A stretch of 64,000 nt of DNA, taken from Sphaerulina vaccinii. Its lineage: Eukaryota; Ascomycota; Dothideomycetes; Mycosphaerellales; Mycosphaerellaceae. Shown here in pieces: positions 31,691 through 44,520 of this stretch. The DNA is taken from the NCBI GenBank assembly GCA_022570795.1, contig JAKUDP010000004.1, positions 930,001 through 994,000 on the forward strand, given 5' to 3'. The notes under the pieces were generated by a model. It ran no database searches and was not told the DNA's origin. It saw nothing but the letters and a program-made list of their open reading frames with translations. Within the stretch, counting starts at the first letter, position 1; each line of letters opens with the position of its first letter. A program made the translations under genes and the position numbers.

Positions 31691-34600
31691 TTACTCCTCT
31701 CCTAGCTATAAGCCTCTAGGCCTTATATAAAAGAAAGAAGCTATAGTACTTAGGTAGAGTTATATAATCTTTCTAGGCTATATCTAAATTTTAGTTATAT
31801 ATACTAAAATCTTTCTCGGTACCTAGCAAAGTAGGTAAAGTAGGCTTATATAACTATAGGAAGTAGGTACTTCTCTAGGAACTTTTACTAGTATATATAT
31901 AGTTAGAACTAATAGGCTAACGAGGTATTTAGTAGAGCGCTAGTTTATTAGAGTAGCGCTAGTAGAACGTTCTAACTAAGTATAGAACGTCTTCGATAAT
32001 AGTATTAGTAGGCTCTATAGTAGAAATATTATATCTCTTCTATTTTATAATATAGTAAAAGTATATATAGCCTCTATAACTCTAGCAATTAACTTTAAAG
32101 TCTATAATCTCTTTAACTTTCTATTCTTTAACTCCTTCTACTTCGACTAGTAGTAGAAGTACCTAGCGCTAGAAGTAGTATAGGTCTATAGTAGTAGAAG
32201 ATAGTAGGTTATTATTAAATACTAAGTAGATTTTTATAGATAGTAGAAGGTCGAGTTAATAGGTATATAGCTTTACCTCTAGAATCTAGAAGAGCTCTAG
32301 ATTCTTCTAGTCGAGCTTCTTCTTTAGGTATAGAGTCTTAATATTCTAGGCGTCTAGCTAGACTTCCTATTTTTTATAGAAATAATAGAAGAAGGTATAG
32401 TTCTAGTTTATAGTATCTTTATATCTTAACTATACTAGGCTAGTCTTAGCTTTTAGGTAATCTAGAATAGCTTTTATATTATCGGCAAAGAAGGCTATAT
32501 CCCTACTAATAGAGGTAGTTATTAGAGGAAGAGCTTCGATTCCTAGAAGTAGCTAGTACCTATAGGTAGCAAAGAATAGAAATATTTCTATAGTTTTAGA
32601 AAAGATAGAGTTAGTAGAGAACTTAGTTAGAGATAGCTACTCTACCTAGTTATTCTATAAGTAGAAGATATATACTCGGAGGTATTATTCTAGAACTATA
32701 TTTAGCCTCTTAGTCTAGCTATTAGTCTATAGGTAGAAGGTAGTAGAGGGTAAGGCCTTAATTTTAAGCTTCTAACTTAGGTACTTCTAGAAATTAGTTA
32801 TAAACTTTATATTATAGTTAGAGATAATATTAATTAGCTTTCTATATAGGTAGAAGATATTCTAGATAAAGAGACGCGCTACCTCTTTAGTACTATTAGT
32901 CGAATAGTAGGGAATATAGTATTATAGCTTAGTTAGGTAGTCTACTACTACTAGAATTATATCGAATCTTTCTAATATAGGTAGATAGGTAATAAAGTCT
33001 ATAAATATATTATTCTATACTTAGTTAGGTATTATTAAGAGTTATAGGAGGCCTCTATTCCTCTAGTAGTTTAGCTTAATTCGTCTATAGATCTTATAGT
33101 TATATACCTAGTAGTAGATATAAGAGCTTATTTCTAGCTAGTAGTAGTTTTAAGAGACTAGTTAGAAGGTATATAATCTTTCTAGATACCCTATAGTAGA
33201 GATTATATAGTAGAGATTTATAATCTAGTTATAAAGTTTATTATTATTTAGAATATATAGTCTATTATAGTAGAAGAGGTAACCTCCCTTCTCCTAATAC
33301 TAGGCTAGTTATATTCTTAGGTAGCGGCTCTTGCCCTTTTATAGAGTATAGAAAATACTATATAAGGTCTTATTATTTTAGTAGCTTTAGTCTATAAGGT
33401 CTCGAATCTCTTTAGAAATTAATACTTTCTCTTTTTAGAGTCTCTAGCTAGAGTCTAGATTAGTCGAGTTTCCTCTACTAACTAGGTAGGCAAAGAGCTA
33501 GGTAGAAGTACTTAAAATAGTTTATATTATAACTTAGTCTAAGAATATAACTTTTTTTCTCTAATATATTAAGGCTATACTTAGTAGTAGTACTTCGAGG
33601 TTCTTGTATTTTAGTACTATCTAGCTCTAGTATTATAGGTATTTATCCCTCTCTTTAGGTAAATTATCTAACTTTCTAGTTAGGAAGTCTAGTTTTTATC
33701 TAAGTTTCCTAGGTTAGTATATAATTATAAATCTAGAATAGGATAGGAATTCGGACTAGTAAGCTTAGTAGTAGTTAAGCTATTTTAAGGTTATAAAGTA
33801 CTTAAAGTTATAGTAGTCTAAAAGTATCTTAATTAGATATTCTATACTCTCTAACTTAGAGTACTATTCTTTAAAGTAGTAGATAATTACTAGAAGTTCC
33901 TTATTATATATCTCGTAGTTATACTCGGTAGAACTATACTTCTTCGAAAAGAATATAATAGGTCGGAGTATCCTATTATTATTATACTAGAAAATTACTT
34001 CTATAGAAATATAGTCTAAAGTATCTATTTTAATAATAACTTTCTTTATCTAATTAAATAGTACTAGTATAGGTCTATTAAGAAAGGCTTTCTATAGTTC
34101 TTCGAATATAGACTAGTAGTTCCGATTCTAGGTAAATAGAGTATCCTTATATATAAGAGTAATAAGTAGTATAGTAATATTCGAAAACCTATAGATAAAT
34201 AGGTAGTAGAAGTTATAGAACTCTAGGTAGGACTAGATATTAGTAACGTTCTTTAGTAGGGGCTACTTCTAGATAGTTTTAATCTTATCCGGGTCTATAT
34301 AGATACTATCTCTTCTAATAATTATCTCTAGAAATTTAGTTTTATATTTAAAGAACTTATACTTTAATAGCTTTATATAAAAGCTCGCGTCTTCTAGCTT
34401 TTTTAGAATATTAGTAATATAGACTTTATATTCTTTAAGTATCTTGCTATAGATTAGAATATTATTAATATAGGTAGAGTAGAATAGGTCGAGATATTTA
34501 TATAGTATATTATTAATAAATTTCTAGAATATAGTAGGTATACTAGTTAGGCTAAAGAGTATAATAAAGGATTTAAATAGGCCGAATTAGGTCTAGAAGG

Positions 34601-37353
34601 CTATTAGGTACTTATAGCCTTTCTTTATCCGAATATTATTAGATATAGAGATAATATTAATTTTTATAAACTATTTTATACTATTTAGGTTGTTTAGAAT
34701 CTTAGTTATTAGTAGTAGTAGGTATCTGTTTTTTATTATAAAGTTGTTTAGCGCTCGGAAGTTAATATAGAGGTATAGCCCTCCTCCTAGCTTCTTTATA
34801 AAAAGAACTAGAAAGGTAATAGAGAATAAGCTTAGATATATAAATTCTTTCTAGAGATTATTATCTAGCTACTTTTAAAGAGCCTAAAGCTTGTTTCTAG
34901 ATATTCTATAAAGTAGCCTAGATAGGAGTTTCTTAGTACTAGTAAGCTTAATCTTATAGTCGTATAGTTAGTATAGTAGAAGCTTATTAGTAAGCTTTAG
35001 TAAAAAAACTTTACTAAACTATTATAGGTATTCGGGTAGCTAGGTATCGAAGTTAGCCTTCTCCTTAGTAGAGAATATACTTTCTAAGTCTTTAATTATA
35101 GTAATATAAACCTTATACTCTTAGCGCTAGTACTTTAGTATAGTATAAAGCAAAGTAGTCTAGAATAAAATTTTATAGATATCTACTCTATAATATTTCT
35201 TCTAACTAGATACCTATAGGAGTCTCTAGATATAGAGTCGGACTTTACTAGATTGTTCTAGTATATTATAGTTCTTCTAGTAGTAGGAACTCTAGAAAAT
35301 TAGGGAGCTTTTAGAAAATCGAAAGTATAGATTATAGGTTTCTATCTATAGATATTCTAAGATAATAGAATAGTAACCTATCTATATAAGATAGAATATA
35401 ATATTCCTCTCGATATAGTCTCCTATCTAGATATTATAGTAGATAGTATATTATATAATCTAGGTACGATTCCTATCTTAGTTATTAATAGAGCTAATTA
35501 GAGTCTCTTTTTATAGATATTCTATTTTTAGGCCTTAGTCCTTAGCCTACTCTAGGTCTATTATACTATAGGCTTTGTAGCTAGTATCGAGTAGTATATA
35601 TTTAGTAATAGGAATATTAGTAGAAAAAAAAGTAAAAAAGACCTTAGATAATATAGACTAGTTATACTTATATAGAATAGTAAGTTTTTTAGTAGAAGAG
35701 TAGGAGATTCGAATAGCCTTCTTTAGCTATAGGTAGGTTCTTATTATTCTAGATAATAGAATAGTATAGAAGGTAAGGCCTTTAGAAGCTAGAGCCTAAA
35801 TTTATATACTATAAGTTATAGTTCTTAGAGTAGGTAGCTAGTAGAAGTAGATATTATAAATCTTATACTCTACTAATATATAATAGCAACTCTCGATAGG
35901 CGTATACTATTTTCTAAAGGTAGTTAAGTTAGGTAGGCTAGATAGGGAGATAGAGAGCAACTAGAAAGTATTAGAAAGTAGCTATAAGAAGAGGAGATAG
36001 AATATATAGAAGAGTATCTTTATATAGCTCTTTTAAACTAGAGAGGTAGTATTATTCGATATCTCTATACTAAATAGTAGAAAGGTAGGTATCTAGTTCG
36101 AGGTAGTTGCAAATAAGGTAGCTAGGCTTATAGTAGTAGATATAGTAACCTAGGTTTTTATCTATCTTTATAAACTTTCTAGTTTAGTCTAAGTCTATTA
36201 GATCTCTTATAGGCTTGTCCTTTATAGTAGTAGTAGTGTCCGAGTCTTTCTTTATAAATAAATCTCTTCTTATAGTAGAAGTAGTTTAGAGGTATAGAGT
36301 AGCTAGAGCTCTATAGTAATACTATTTATAGTTCTCGAGTTTCGAGAGGTAAGTAGCAAGCTTAAAGTAGTTATAGCTAGGTAGTAAGCTATATATAAGT
36401 ATAGTATAGAGTTCCTAGTTTATAGCCTATTTAAAAAGGATAGAAAGAATTTTTTTAGTTATTTCTTTTTTAAGTTCTAGTCTCTAGAATTTAGTAAAGA
36501 ATAAGCTAAACTCCTTATTTATCTACTTATAGAGGAATAGCTTTCTATATACATTCTATATATAATTTAGGTCTCTATATACTTTTTTAAGAATCTCGAG
36601 GATTCCTTTATAATTCTTTAGGTAGTAGTTAGAGTTTTATATATATAGGCTTATTTAATTATAAGTAATACTTATAAAGTAGTTTTAGATATAGGCTAGG
36701 TAGGAGGTAGTAGTAGCAAAGTAGTTATAGTTTACTATAAGTTTCTATTCGATCTAAGTTATAAAGCGCTAGAAGTTAGTTTTATTATTTAAAATCTTAT
36801 TAGAGTTAGATAGTTATTCTAAAAGGTATATAGACTTAGAAGGCTTAGTAGCAAAAGGTATAGGCGGATTAAGTATAATATCTATATATACTTTAGTAGG
36901 CTAATCTAGTATAGGAAGTATCTAGAGAGTAGTTATAGTAGAGGTAGTAGCTACAAGTATAGTATTCTTCTTAGTTTCGATATAGACTATTTTTCTATAA
37001 GTATAGTCCGATTCTTTGTACTAGAAGGTAATAATAGCTTCTAGTATAGTAATATATTTATATAGATATACGATCTTATTATATATATCTACTAGAGTAG
37101 AGAGTATATTAGCTCTCTCTATCCTAGTAGTATAAAGTTCCTATTTGAGTTCGTAAGTATTTAGAGGTTCGGCTATAGTAGCTACGGCTATCTAATTATA
37201 GGTAGCGTAGTAGTACTAGAACTAGAGGGTAGGGTATTACTCGATATAAGTATAGAACTATTTTTTATTATCTAGGAGGAATAGTAGGTTAGAAGAGGCG
37301 AATATTATAAATAGAATCTAAAGTAGAAGCTATATAATATTATAAGTACAAGG

Positions 37354-37605
37354 TAGTAGGAAGGTAGATATACTCGTATTCGTAATATAGGTACTATAGA
37401 TAGGCTCTATAGACTCTATACTACTATATAGGTAGTCCTAGTTAATAGGATATAGCTTAAAGAAAGAAAGTTCTCTCTTCGAGTATTAGAGAAGATCCTT
37501 CTTTATAGAATAGTATATATAACTCGCTTATATATCCTTATAGTCTAGGTAGGCCCTTAGTCTCCTATATCTACTTTAGGTATATTATAGGCAACGCCTA
37601 TAATA
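37354..37605 (-). repeat. gypsy LTR (right; 5' in element sense)
   Basis: 252 bp partner of the left LTR, differing at scattered C/T and G/A positions and a few others. Directly followed by the GAGG duplication. Confidence 0.85.
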
Positions 37606-37679
37606 GAGGTATACTAACTTACTTAGTAACTTTTTACTCTTCTACTAAAAGCTCTATAAGCTAAATCTATTATAGTTAT

Positions 37680-37925
37680 TATCGAATTAGGACGATAATA
37701 TATATACCTATAATATATAGAAAGAGTCTTAATACGTAATAGAAGTAGAAGTATTAGATAGGAACTAACTATATTAATTATATTAGTTAGATATAGGTTG
37801 TATCTTCTTCTAAGATATAGAGTATTAGATAAGTTATATAACCTACTATTATATAATCTATATTATATAATCTAATCCCTAGAGGGTATCTCTTAGATAG
37901 TCTAACTAGACTATACTTTCTAATA
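37680..37925 (-). repeat. copia copy 1, left LTR (3' in element sense)
   Basis: 246 bp, begins TATCGAATTAGG and ends CTTTCTAATA. Preceded by GTTAT. Confidence 0.88.
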
Positions 37926-40900
37926 CTCCTACTTAGGCTAGATAGTTCTTCTACTCTATATTCTAGTACTTATATTCTATTCTAAATCTCGATAACTTAT
38001 TAAGTATAGAAGAGCTATTTATATAAGCTAGAGTTGTTTTATAAACTTCTAGAATTAGGGACTATTCTTCGGCTTAGTTAACCTATCTATAACTATCTCT
38101 TTTATTAGAATATATACTACTACTATCTTCCTTTACTACTAGAGTCTTCTAATATTATTATAAGCTATATTAATATATTTTAATCTCTTATAGGTATAGG
38201 TATTTTTAACTAGGGTTAGAGATACTTAGTTATCTCTTATAATCTAAATAGGTCTAAGTTTATTTACTATATTAGAGTTTGCTTTAATAAGTAGTTAAAA
38301 AGAATATTCTCTTACTAACTCTATATAGTCTATTTCTCTTAGAAGTACTACTAGGAATTAAAATTACTTAGTATATATATTTAGAGCTATATACTTAGCC
38401 TCTATAGTTAATATTACTATAAACTTCTACTTTTTACTTATTTAAAATACTAGTACTCTATAGAGGAAGAAGATAGATCTAAGGATTAAGACTCTATCTA
38501 CTTTATCTATTATATAGTTAGAGTCTAAATATCTAATAAAGCTTCTACTACCTTTTCTAAATATAAGTTCTAGGTCTAGGGACAATCTAAGATATTTTAC
38601 TAGTTTCTTTAAAGTATTTATATATCCTTTTATTAGGTTAGCTATATATAAGCTTAGTCTACTAAGAGCGAAAGTAATATCTAGTCTTATTATAACTATC
38701 GGCTATATCTATATACCTATCTAGCTTTAGTACTTCTATTTAGTATATTTCTTATTAGATAGAATTACTTTAGTAAAGCTTTTATAACTATCTATTAGTA
38801 AGAGAGTTAGATAGGTATTTTCCTTAGTTATATTTAGCTTTATAAAGTTTTTTTAGATATAGTATTTTTAATTAAGCTTTAGAGTTTCTATAACTCTATC
38901 TTTTATTATTTTTATTTTAAGAATCTTTTCTAGCTTCTTTAGATTCTTAATCTTAAAGACTTTACTAAGCTATTTTTTAAACTAGAGAATATTCTTTAGC
39001 TCTAGTACTATAATAGGTATATTATCTATATAGGTTAGAACTATAATTCTTCTTTCTCTATAGATAAGTAGATATAGGTTAATCTCTAATTAATTAAATT
39101 CTATTTATTCTAGCTTTAAAATATAGAGTTTATTCTAGTTTCTTACTACTTACTTAAGTTTATAGAGACTTCTTAGAATCTTTAGAACCTAGTTTAGTAG
39201 AACTTCTACTTCTAGAAGTAGAATTATATAGATATTTTTTTTTAGAGAGCTTTTTATAAATATATTATTTATATCTACTTAGTATATTTCTAAGTCCTTT
39301 TTATAAATAACTACTATAAATACTTTTAAAATATTATACTTTATAGTTAGTATAAAAGTATTTTTAAAGTCTACTCTAATCTTCTAGAAGAATCCTCTAG
39401 TAACTAGTTTTACTTTAAACTTCTTAATAGCTCTACTAATTAATCTTTTTATATTAAAGACCTATCTAGATATTATAAGGTTTGTATCTTTTAATAGAAT
39501 AACTAGCTTCTAGATATAGTTACTATCTAAAGCTACTAGTTCTCTTTAGATTACTTCTTTCTATATATAGCTCTATTTAGAATTCTATATTATCTTTTTA
39601 TAGAACTTTAGAATAGGGACTTCTTGCTTTAAAGTAATATTAGGTCTAAGTACTATAAATATAACTTTTTTAATCTCTATTAAAGTTTTCTAGATATAAT
39701 TTCTTTCTTTTTTAATTAAGCTAAGGAATACTTTATAATACTTTAGGTTAGGTATATCTTCTTTCTTATTCCTCTACCTCTTTTAGAGAACCTACTTTAT
39801 AACTATACTATAAGCTTTAGGTTTAGGTCCTTTCTTTTTATCTAAGCTAGATCTCTTTTTCTTCTAGAATTATACTTTTACTTCTAGTAGATCTTATATA
39901 ATATTTAGTTATTTTTTTTTATATATATTTCTATTAGTCTCTTAGTAGGATTTAGATAGCTAATTAGTTAGCTACTCTACTCTAATTTTCTCCTTCTAAA
40001 GCTAGTAGCTTCTAGAGTTTTCTTTTTATTTTCTATTTTCTAGTACTTCTTTTTATTTTTTAGTAGAGGTCTAAGCTATATAAATAGTAGTTGCTTGCTT
40101 AAGTAATACTAGTCGGGCCTCTAGAGCCTAATAGGCTTCTTCTACTTCCTTAGTTTCCTAACTAGTCTTCTAATAGAAGCGCTACTTAAGTAATTAAGCT
40201 TAGAAATATTTAACTTCAAATCTCCTCTTTTCTTATATTTAAACTACTTAGTATTACTATAGGCCTTAATAGCCCCTATATTAGGCTTCTAGAAAAGCTA
40301 TATTTTAGTAGTATCTAGAATATAACCGACGAATATAGTATTTTTACTTCTATTTATTAGTTTGTCTAATTTTATTTTAGCTAGCTAGAACTTCGAATTT
40401 ATATATACTACTACTCTATAGCTCTAGACTCTAAAGTATAATACTAGAGGTCTCTATTCTAAGAATACCTTCTTAGGTAAGACCTTAAATCTATTAATAT
40501 CTAGCCTATTTAGAAAAGTATTTCTAATAATAATACTTGCTTCTAGTACCTTAGGCTAGAACTTAATTAGTATATTAGATTCTTCTAGTATTACTTTTAC
40601 TTTTTTTTTAAAGGTCTAGATCGACCTTTTAATAACTCTATTCTAAATAGAGTTATATATCTTAGTAGTATAGAAAGAGATTCTATTCTCTTTCTTCTAC
40701 TACTTTAGTATAGTAAGAAGCTTTCTAACTCTATTACTTCTTACTACTTAGAGAGAATTTCTAGATTAAAGCTCTACCTTTCTTTTCTATTAGTAGAGAG
40801 TAGGTAGTATATCTATTCTTAACTTTAGTAGAAAGGCCTACTTCTTTTTTAAGAAGTTATTAATAATTTTAAGCTACTACTTAAATTCTAATTTTAAAAT

Positions 40901-43154
40901 AGATAGGAGTCTATAGATATTAATAGATATAAGAGCTAGCTTTTAGAGCTTCTACTATATCTCTTTCCTTCTATACTACTTTATTTTTACTATTATATAG
41001 ACTCTATATACCCTATACTTCTTTAGAATTAGTATTAGGCTTTTTAAATCTAAGATCTAGTAAAAGTCTTTTACTACCTTCTTTCCAAAATATATAAGCC
41101 TTCGATACTAGAGCTCCTACTAATTCTAGATACTCTCTAATATATAGAAAGTATATACTTTATCTATTAATCCCTATAAGAAGTATACTTAATTTTAGTT
41201 AGGCCTCTAGAGCCTAATAGACTTAGTAAAGCTCTTATTAATTTCTTTAATAAATAGGACTTCTCCTAATATCCTTATCTAGATAACTACTTTTCTAGAG
41301 GCTAAAATAAGTATAAATTTTAGTAGTTAAATACTAAACTACTTACTAAATTAATTCTATAAAATAAGATTTACTCTAAGTCTAGGTATAAAAAGAATAT
41401 CCCTTAGTATAATCTATTTACTTTTTCTATCTTCTATTACTACTTTTCCTATATATATAGCTATTAGATAGCTACTTCTAACCTTAATCTACTTTCTAGT
41501 CTAAAGAGGCTTTAGTTCTCTAAAAAGTAATTCTTAATTAGTTATATAGGTAGAAGTATAAAAGTTAAGTAGCTATTCTAATAGTCTATACTTGCCTTTA
41601 GCTTCTATAGTAGAGTAGGCTACTTTATTAATATTCTTATTTTTAGATAGGGTCTAGAATAGGTCTAAAGTAGTTAGCGACCCTATATTTTATACTATAA
41701 AAGCTTTTTTTAAATATTTTTTATTTAATTTCTTAAAAGATTATACTTTGAGCTAGAGTCTTTTTACTACTACTTTTAGCTTACTTTTATCTAGTAAAGA
41801 ACTCTTCCTAGCTTATATTAGAGAAAGTCTCTTTTCGACTCTACTTAGTTAGGCTTCTAGAGCCTAATAGAACTTAGTAGCTCTCTTTGCCTATTCGAGT
41901 CTAGAGTATTCCCTCTAGGTATATAGTCCTTTATAGAGGAAATATTCTAGTAGTCTCTAGGTACCTTTCCTAGTAAATATAGCTATCTCTTTTATTATTA
42001 TCTATTCCTACTTTTCTTTTAGAATTCCGAGAATATTCTAAAGTTTAAGATCCTTTCTTAGGTCTATAGTATTTCTAATAGCTAAGTAGGACTTAGGTAG
42101 AGCTATAAGAAGCTACTATATTTTCCTTTTCTCTATCTTAATTTTACTAAACTATAGAGAAATTATAACTACTTTTCTTATAATAGAACTTAAGCTTTCC
42201 TATATCTTATTAACTATCTAGCTATCTTATATTTCGAAAGTAGTATACTACTAGAGAAGGCTCCTCCCTATAGCTTAGAGTCTACTTTTATACCTTCTTT
42301 TAGCCTATTTCTATAGCTTCTTTACTATCTTAATTTCTTAAGTTGCTTTTCTATTATTATCTAATATATAGATATATATTTTATAGAGAGTAGTTATATT
42401 ATACTTTCTATAGAATACTCTCTTTATAGAGCTATTTAGGAATTCTAATAATATAGTTAAAATATATTCGGATAGAGTCGATACTAGAGTATCTAGTATA
42501 GTTTCTAATAGGACCTAGTCTATCTACTTAGATATAAAATATATTCTTATTATTCTAAACTAGGCTTTATAGTTCTCTTATATTAGAATTAGTATAGCTA
42601 CTTTCCTACTAAATCTATTTTCTTACTCTTAATCTATTTTATTTAAAATATTAAAACTAAACTCTAGAAAATTAATACTTTTTTAAATAACTTAAGTAGT
42701 AGTTTCTAGATAGCTACTTTCTTTATCTAAAACTTTTTTCCTTCTCTCTTAGATAAGCTTAGTATAGTTTTCTATACTTCCTACTTATCTATACTTATAA
42801 ATAGACTTAAATAGTCTCTTTTTAGAGGAATATACCTTTCTAAGGTATTAGTAGTACTCTAGTATAGAGATTAAGTCTTATTTATATAAAATAGTACTTT
42901 AGCTTCTAGCTTACTTTTTCCTTTTTATACTTTTAAGCTCTATTTTCTTAGGTATACCTTAATAGGTTCTTTTCTATCTTATCTACTTTTAGGAACTTCT
43001 AGAATACGCCGAGTTCTTCTAAGTCTTCTTAGTAGTATAGATAGGTATACTTTAGGTCTTTTTTTACTTCTTTTATTATAGGTTTATATTCTACTATTAG
43101 AAAAGGCTAACTATTACTATCTAATACTTCTTCTATAAACCTAGGCTTATAACC

Positions 43155-43400
43155 TATTAAAATAGAATAATAATATATATACCTATAATATATAGAAAGA
43201 GTTTTAATATATAATAGAAATAGAAGTATTAGATAGAAACTAACTATATTAATTATATTAGTTAGATATAGATTATATCTCTTTCTAAGATATAGAGTAT
43301 TAGATAAGTTATATAACCTACTATTATATAACCTATATTATATAATCTAATCCCTAGGGGGTATCTCTTAGATAGTCTAACTAGACTATACTTTCTAATA
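43155..43400 (-). repeat. copia copy 1, right LTR (5' in element sense)
   Basis: 246 bp, begins TATTAAAATAG and ends CTTTCTAATA. Followed by GTTAT. Confidence 0.88.
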
Positions 43401-43405
43401 GTTAT

Positions 43406-44269
43406 ACTTATTAAGACTATACTATATCTAGTCTATAAATTAGAGATACTAGATTCTTTATATTAGCTATAGTAATACTTTAAAGTAGTATAGAGTATAA
43501 ATAGCCTACTAGAGTCTATAGAACTAGTAATACTACTACTACTAAGTTATTTTTCTTCTTATCTAGAGCTACGAATTTCTTAGTTATAAAGTCTTTTATT
43601 TATATATATAGACTCTTACCTAGATAGTCTAATATATACGAAGAATTCTTGCTACTAGCAAGTATTCTAGACTAGTATTTAAGCTAGATATCTATTAACT
43701 AGTAGTAATATTTATCTAAATTCTAGAGGCTTTTTAGATAATAGTAGTAGCTTTCTTCTTCTCTTATAGAGCTATAGTTATTATAGACTAAGAGGTTATA
43801 GGTCTACTTATATTTAAGTACTATCTAATAGTTACTAGTAGCCTTCTCGTCTATAATAAAAGTTTTACTTTCTCTATACTACTATTTCTATAGTAAGAGC
43901 TTACTTTAAAGTTTTAGAGGTAGATCTATAGCTCTAGATAAGCTCGTAGTAGTATAGAACTCTATATTAATATAGAGCTTAGTCTTACTATTAGTCTAGA
44001 GCTTAAAAGTATATTTAAGTACTTATATAAATTTAGTAGATCTAGACTAATCTTATTACTACTATAAAGCTTTAGCTACTTCTTAAGTAGATATCTAGAT
44101 AATAGTCTATTTAATAAAAAGCTTCTACTTATTAGTAGTATTAATAGCCTACTAGTATATATTATATAAGATATCTATACTAAATCTAATAACTTTATTA
44201 TAACTAGTAGTATTAATTTTTTTACCTTTTGCTTCGAGTAGCTTCTATAATATATTATAGTATATTAGA
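43406..44269. other. host-repeat segment between copia copies 1 and 2
   Basis: 864 bp of TA-rich sequence without LTR similarity. On the minus strand fairly long stop-free stretches occur (for example reading SLYIQIKDFITKKFVALDKK), suggesting an old repeat coding region, but I recognise no family. It continues, after removal of copy 2, into 50,015 and beyond. Confidence 0.4.
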
Positions 44270-44274
44270 CTTTT

Positions 44275-44520
44275 TGTCGAAATAGAATAATAATATATAT
44301 ACCTACGACGTATAGAAAGAGTCTTAATATGCGATAGAAGTAGAAGCGTTAGATAGGAACTAACTATATTAATTATATTAGTTAGTTATAGGTTGCATCT
44401 CCCTCTAAGATATAGAGTATTAGATAAGTTACGCGACCTATTATTATATAATCTATATTATATATTCTAATTCCTAGGGGATGTCTCTTAGATAGTCTAA
44501 CTAGACTATACTTTCTAATA
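44275..44520 (-). repeat. copia copy 2, left LTR (3' in element sense)
   Basis: 246 bp, begins TGTCGAAATAG (intact TG terminus) and ends CTTTCTAATA. Preceded by CTTTT. Confidence 0.88.

Larger units (their letters stand above)
31440..37605 (-). mobile_element. Ty3/gypsy LTR retrotransposon, RIP-inactivated
   Basis: About 6.17 kb between LTRs at 31,440-31,690 and 37,354-37,605. GAGG at 31,436-31,439 and at 37,606-37,609 is the target duplication. The minus strand shows, in pol order from high to low coordinates, a reverse transcriptase (STYINNILIYSKIL near 34,440-34,490, from YLDDILIYS; then IYIDPDKIKT near 34,275-34,310) and an integrase (VVVDYLTK, ARLF, FYLQTNSQTKRLN, LEQYLR between about 32,500 and 33,000). 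RT before integrase is the Ty3/gypsy order. Stops occur throughout, so nothing is translatable. The gag end lies toward 37 kb and was not resolved. Confidence 0.85.
37680..43400 (-). mobile_element. Ty1/copia LTR retrotransposon, copy 1, RIP-inactivated
   Basis: 5,721 bp with 246-bp LTRs (37,680-37,925 and 43,155-43,400) and the target duplication GTTAT at 37,675-37,679 and 43,401-43,405. On the minus strand the RNase H region near 38,280-38,560 reads YLDSNYIIDKVDRV and then ISKK, ILTIEAKYIAL, matching the copia patterns Y-x-D-A-D-W-A-G-D and S-x-T-E-A-E-Y-x-A-L. The reverse transcriptase near 39,010-39,040 reads TYIDNIPII (from YVDD). The element is therefore transcribed right to left, with the RT/RNase H end beside the left LTR. 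Many in-frame stops; no coding capacity left. Confidence 0.88.
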
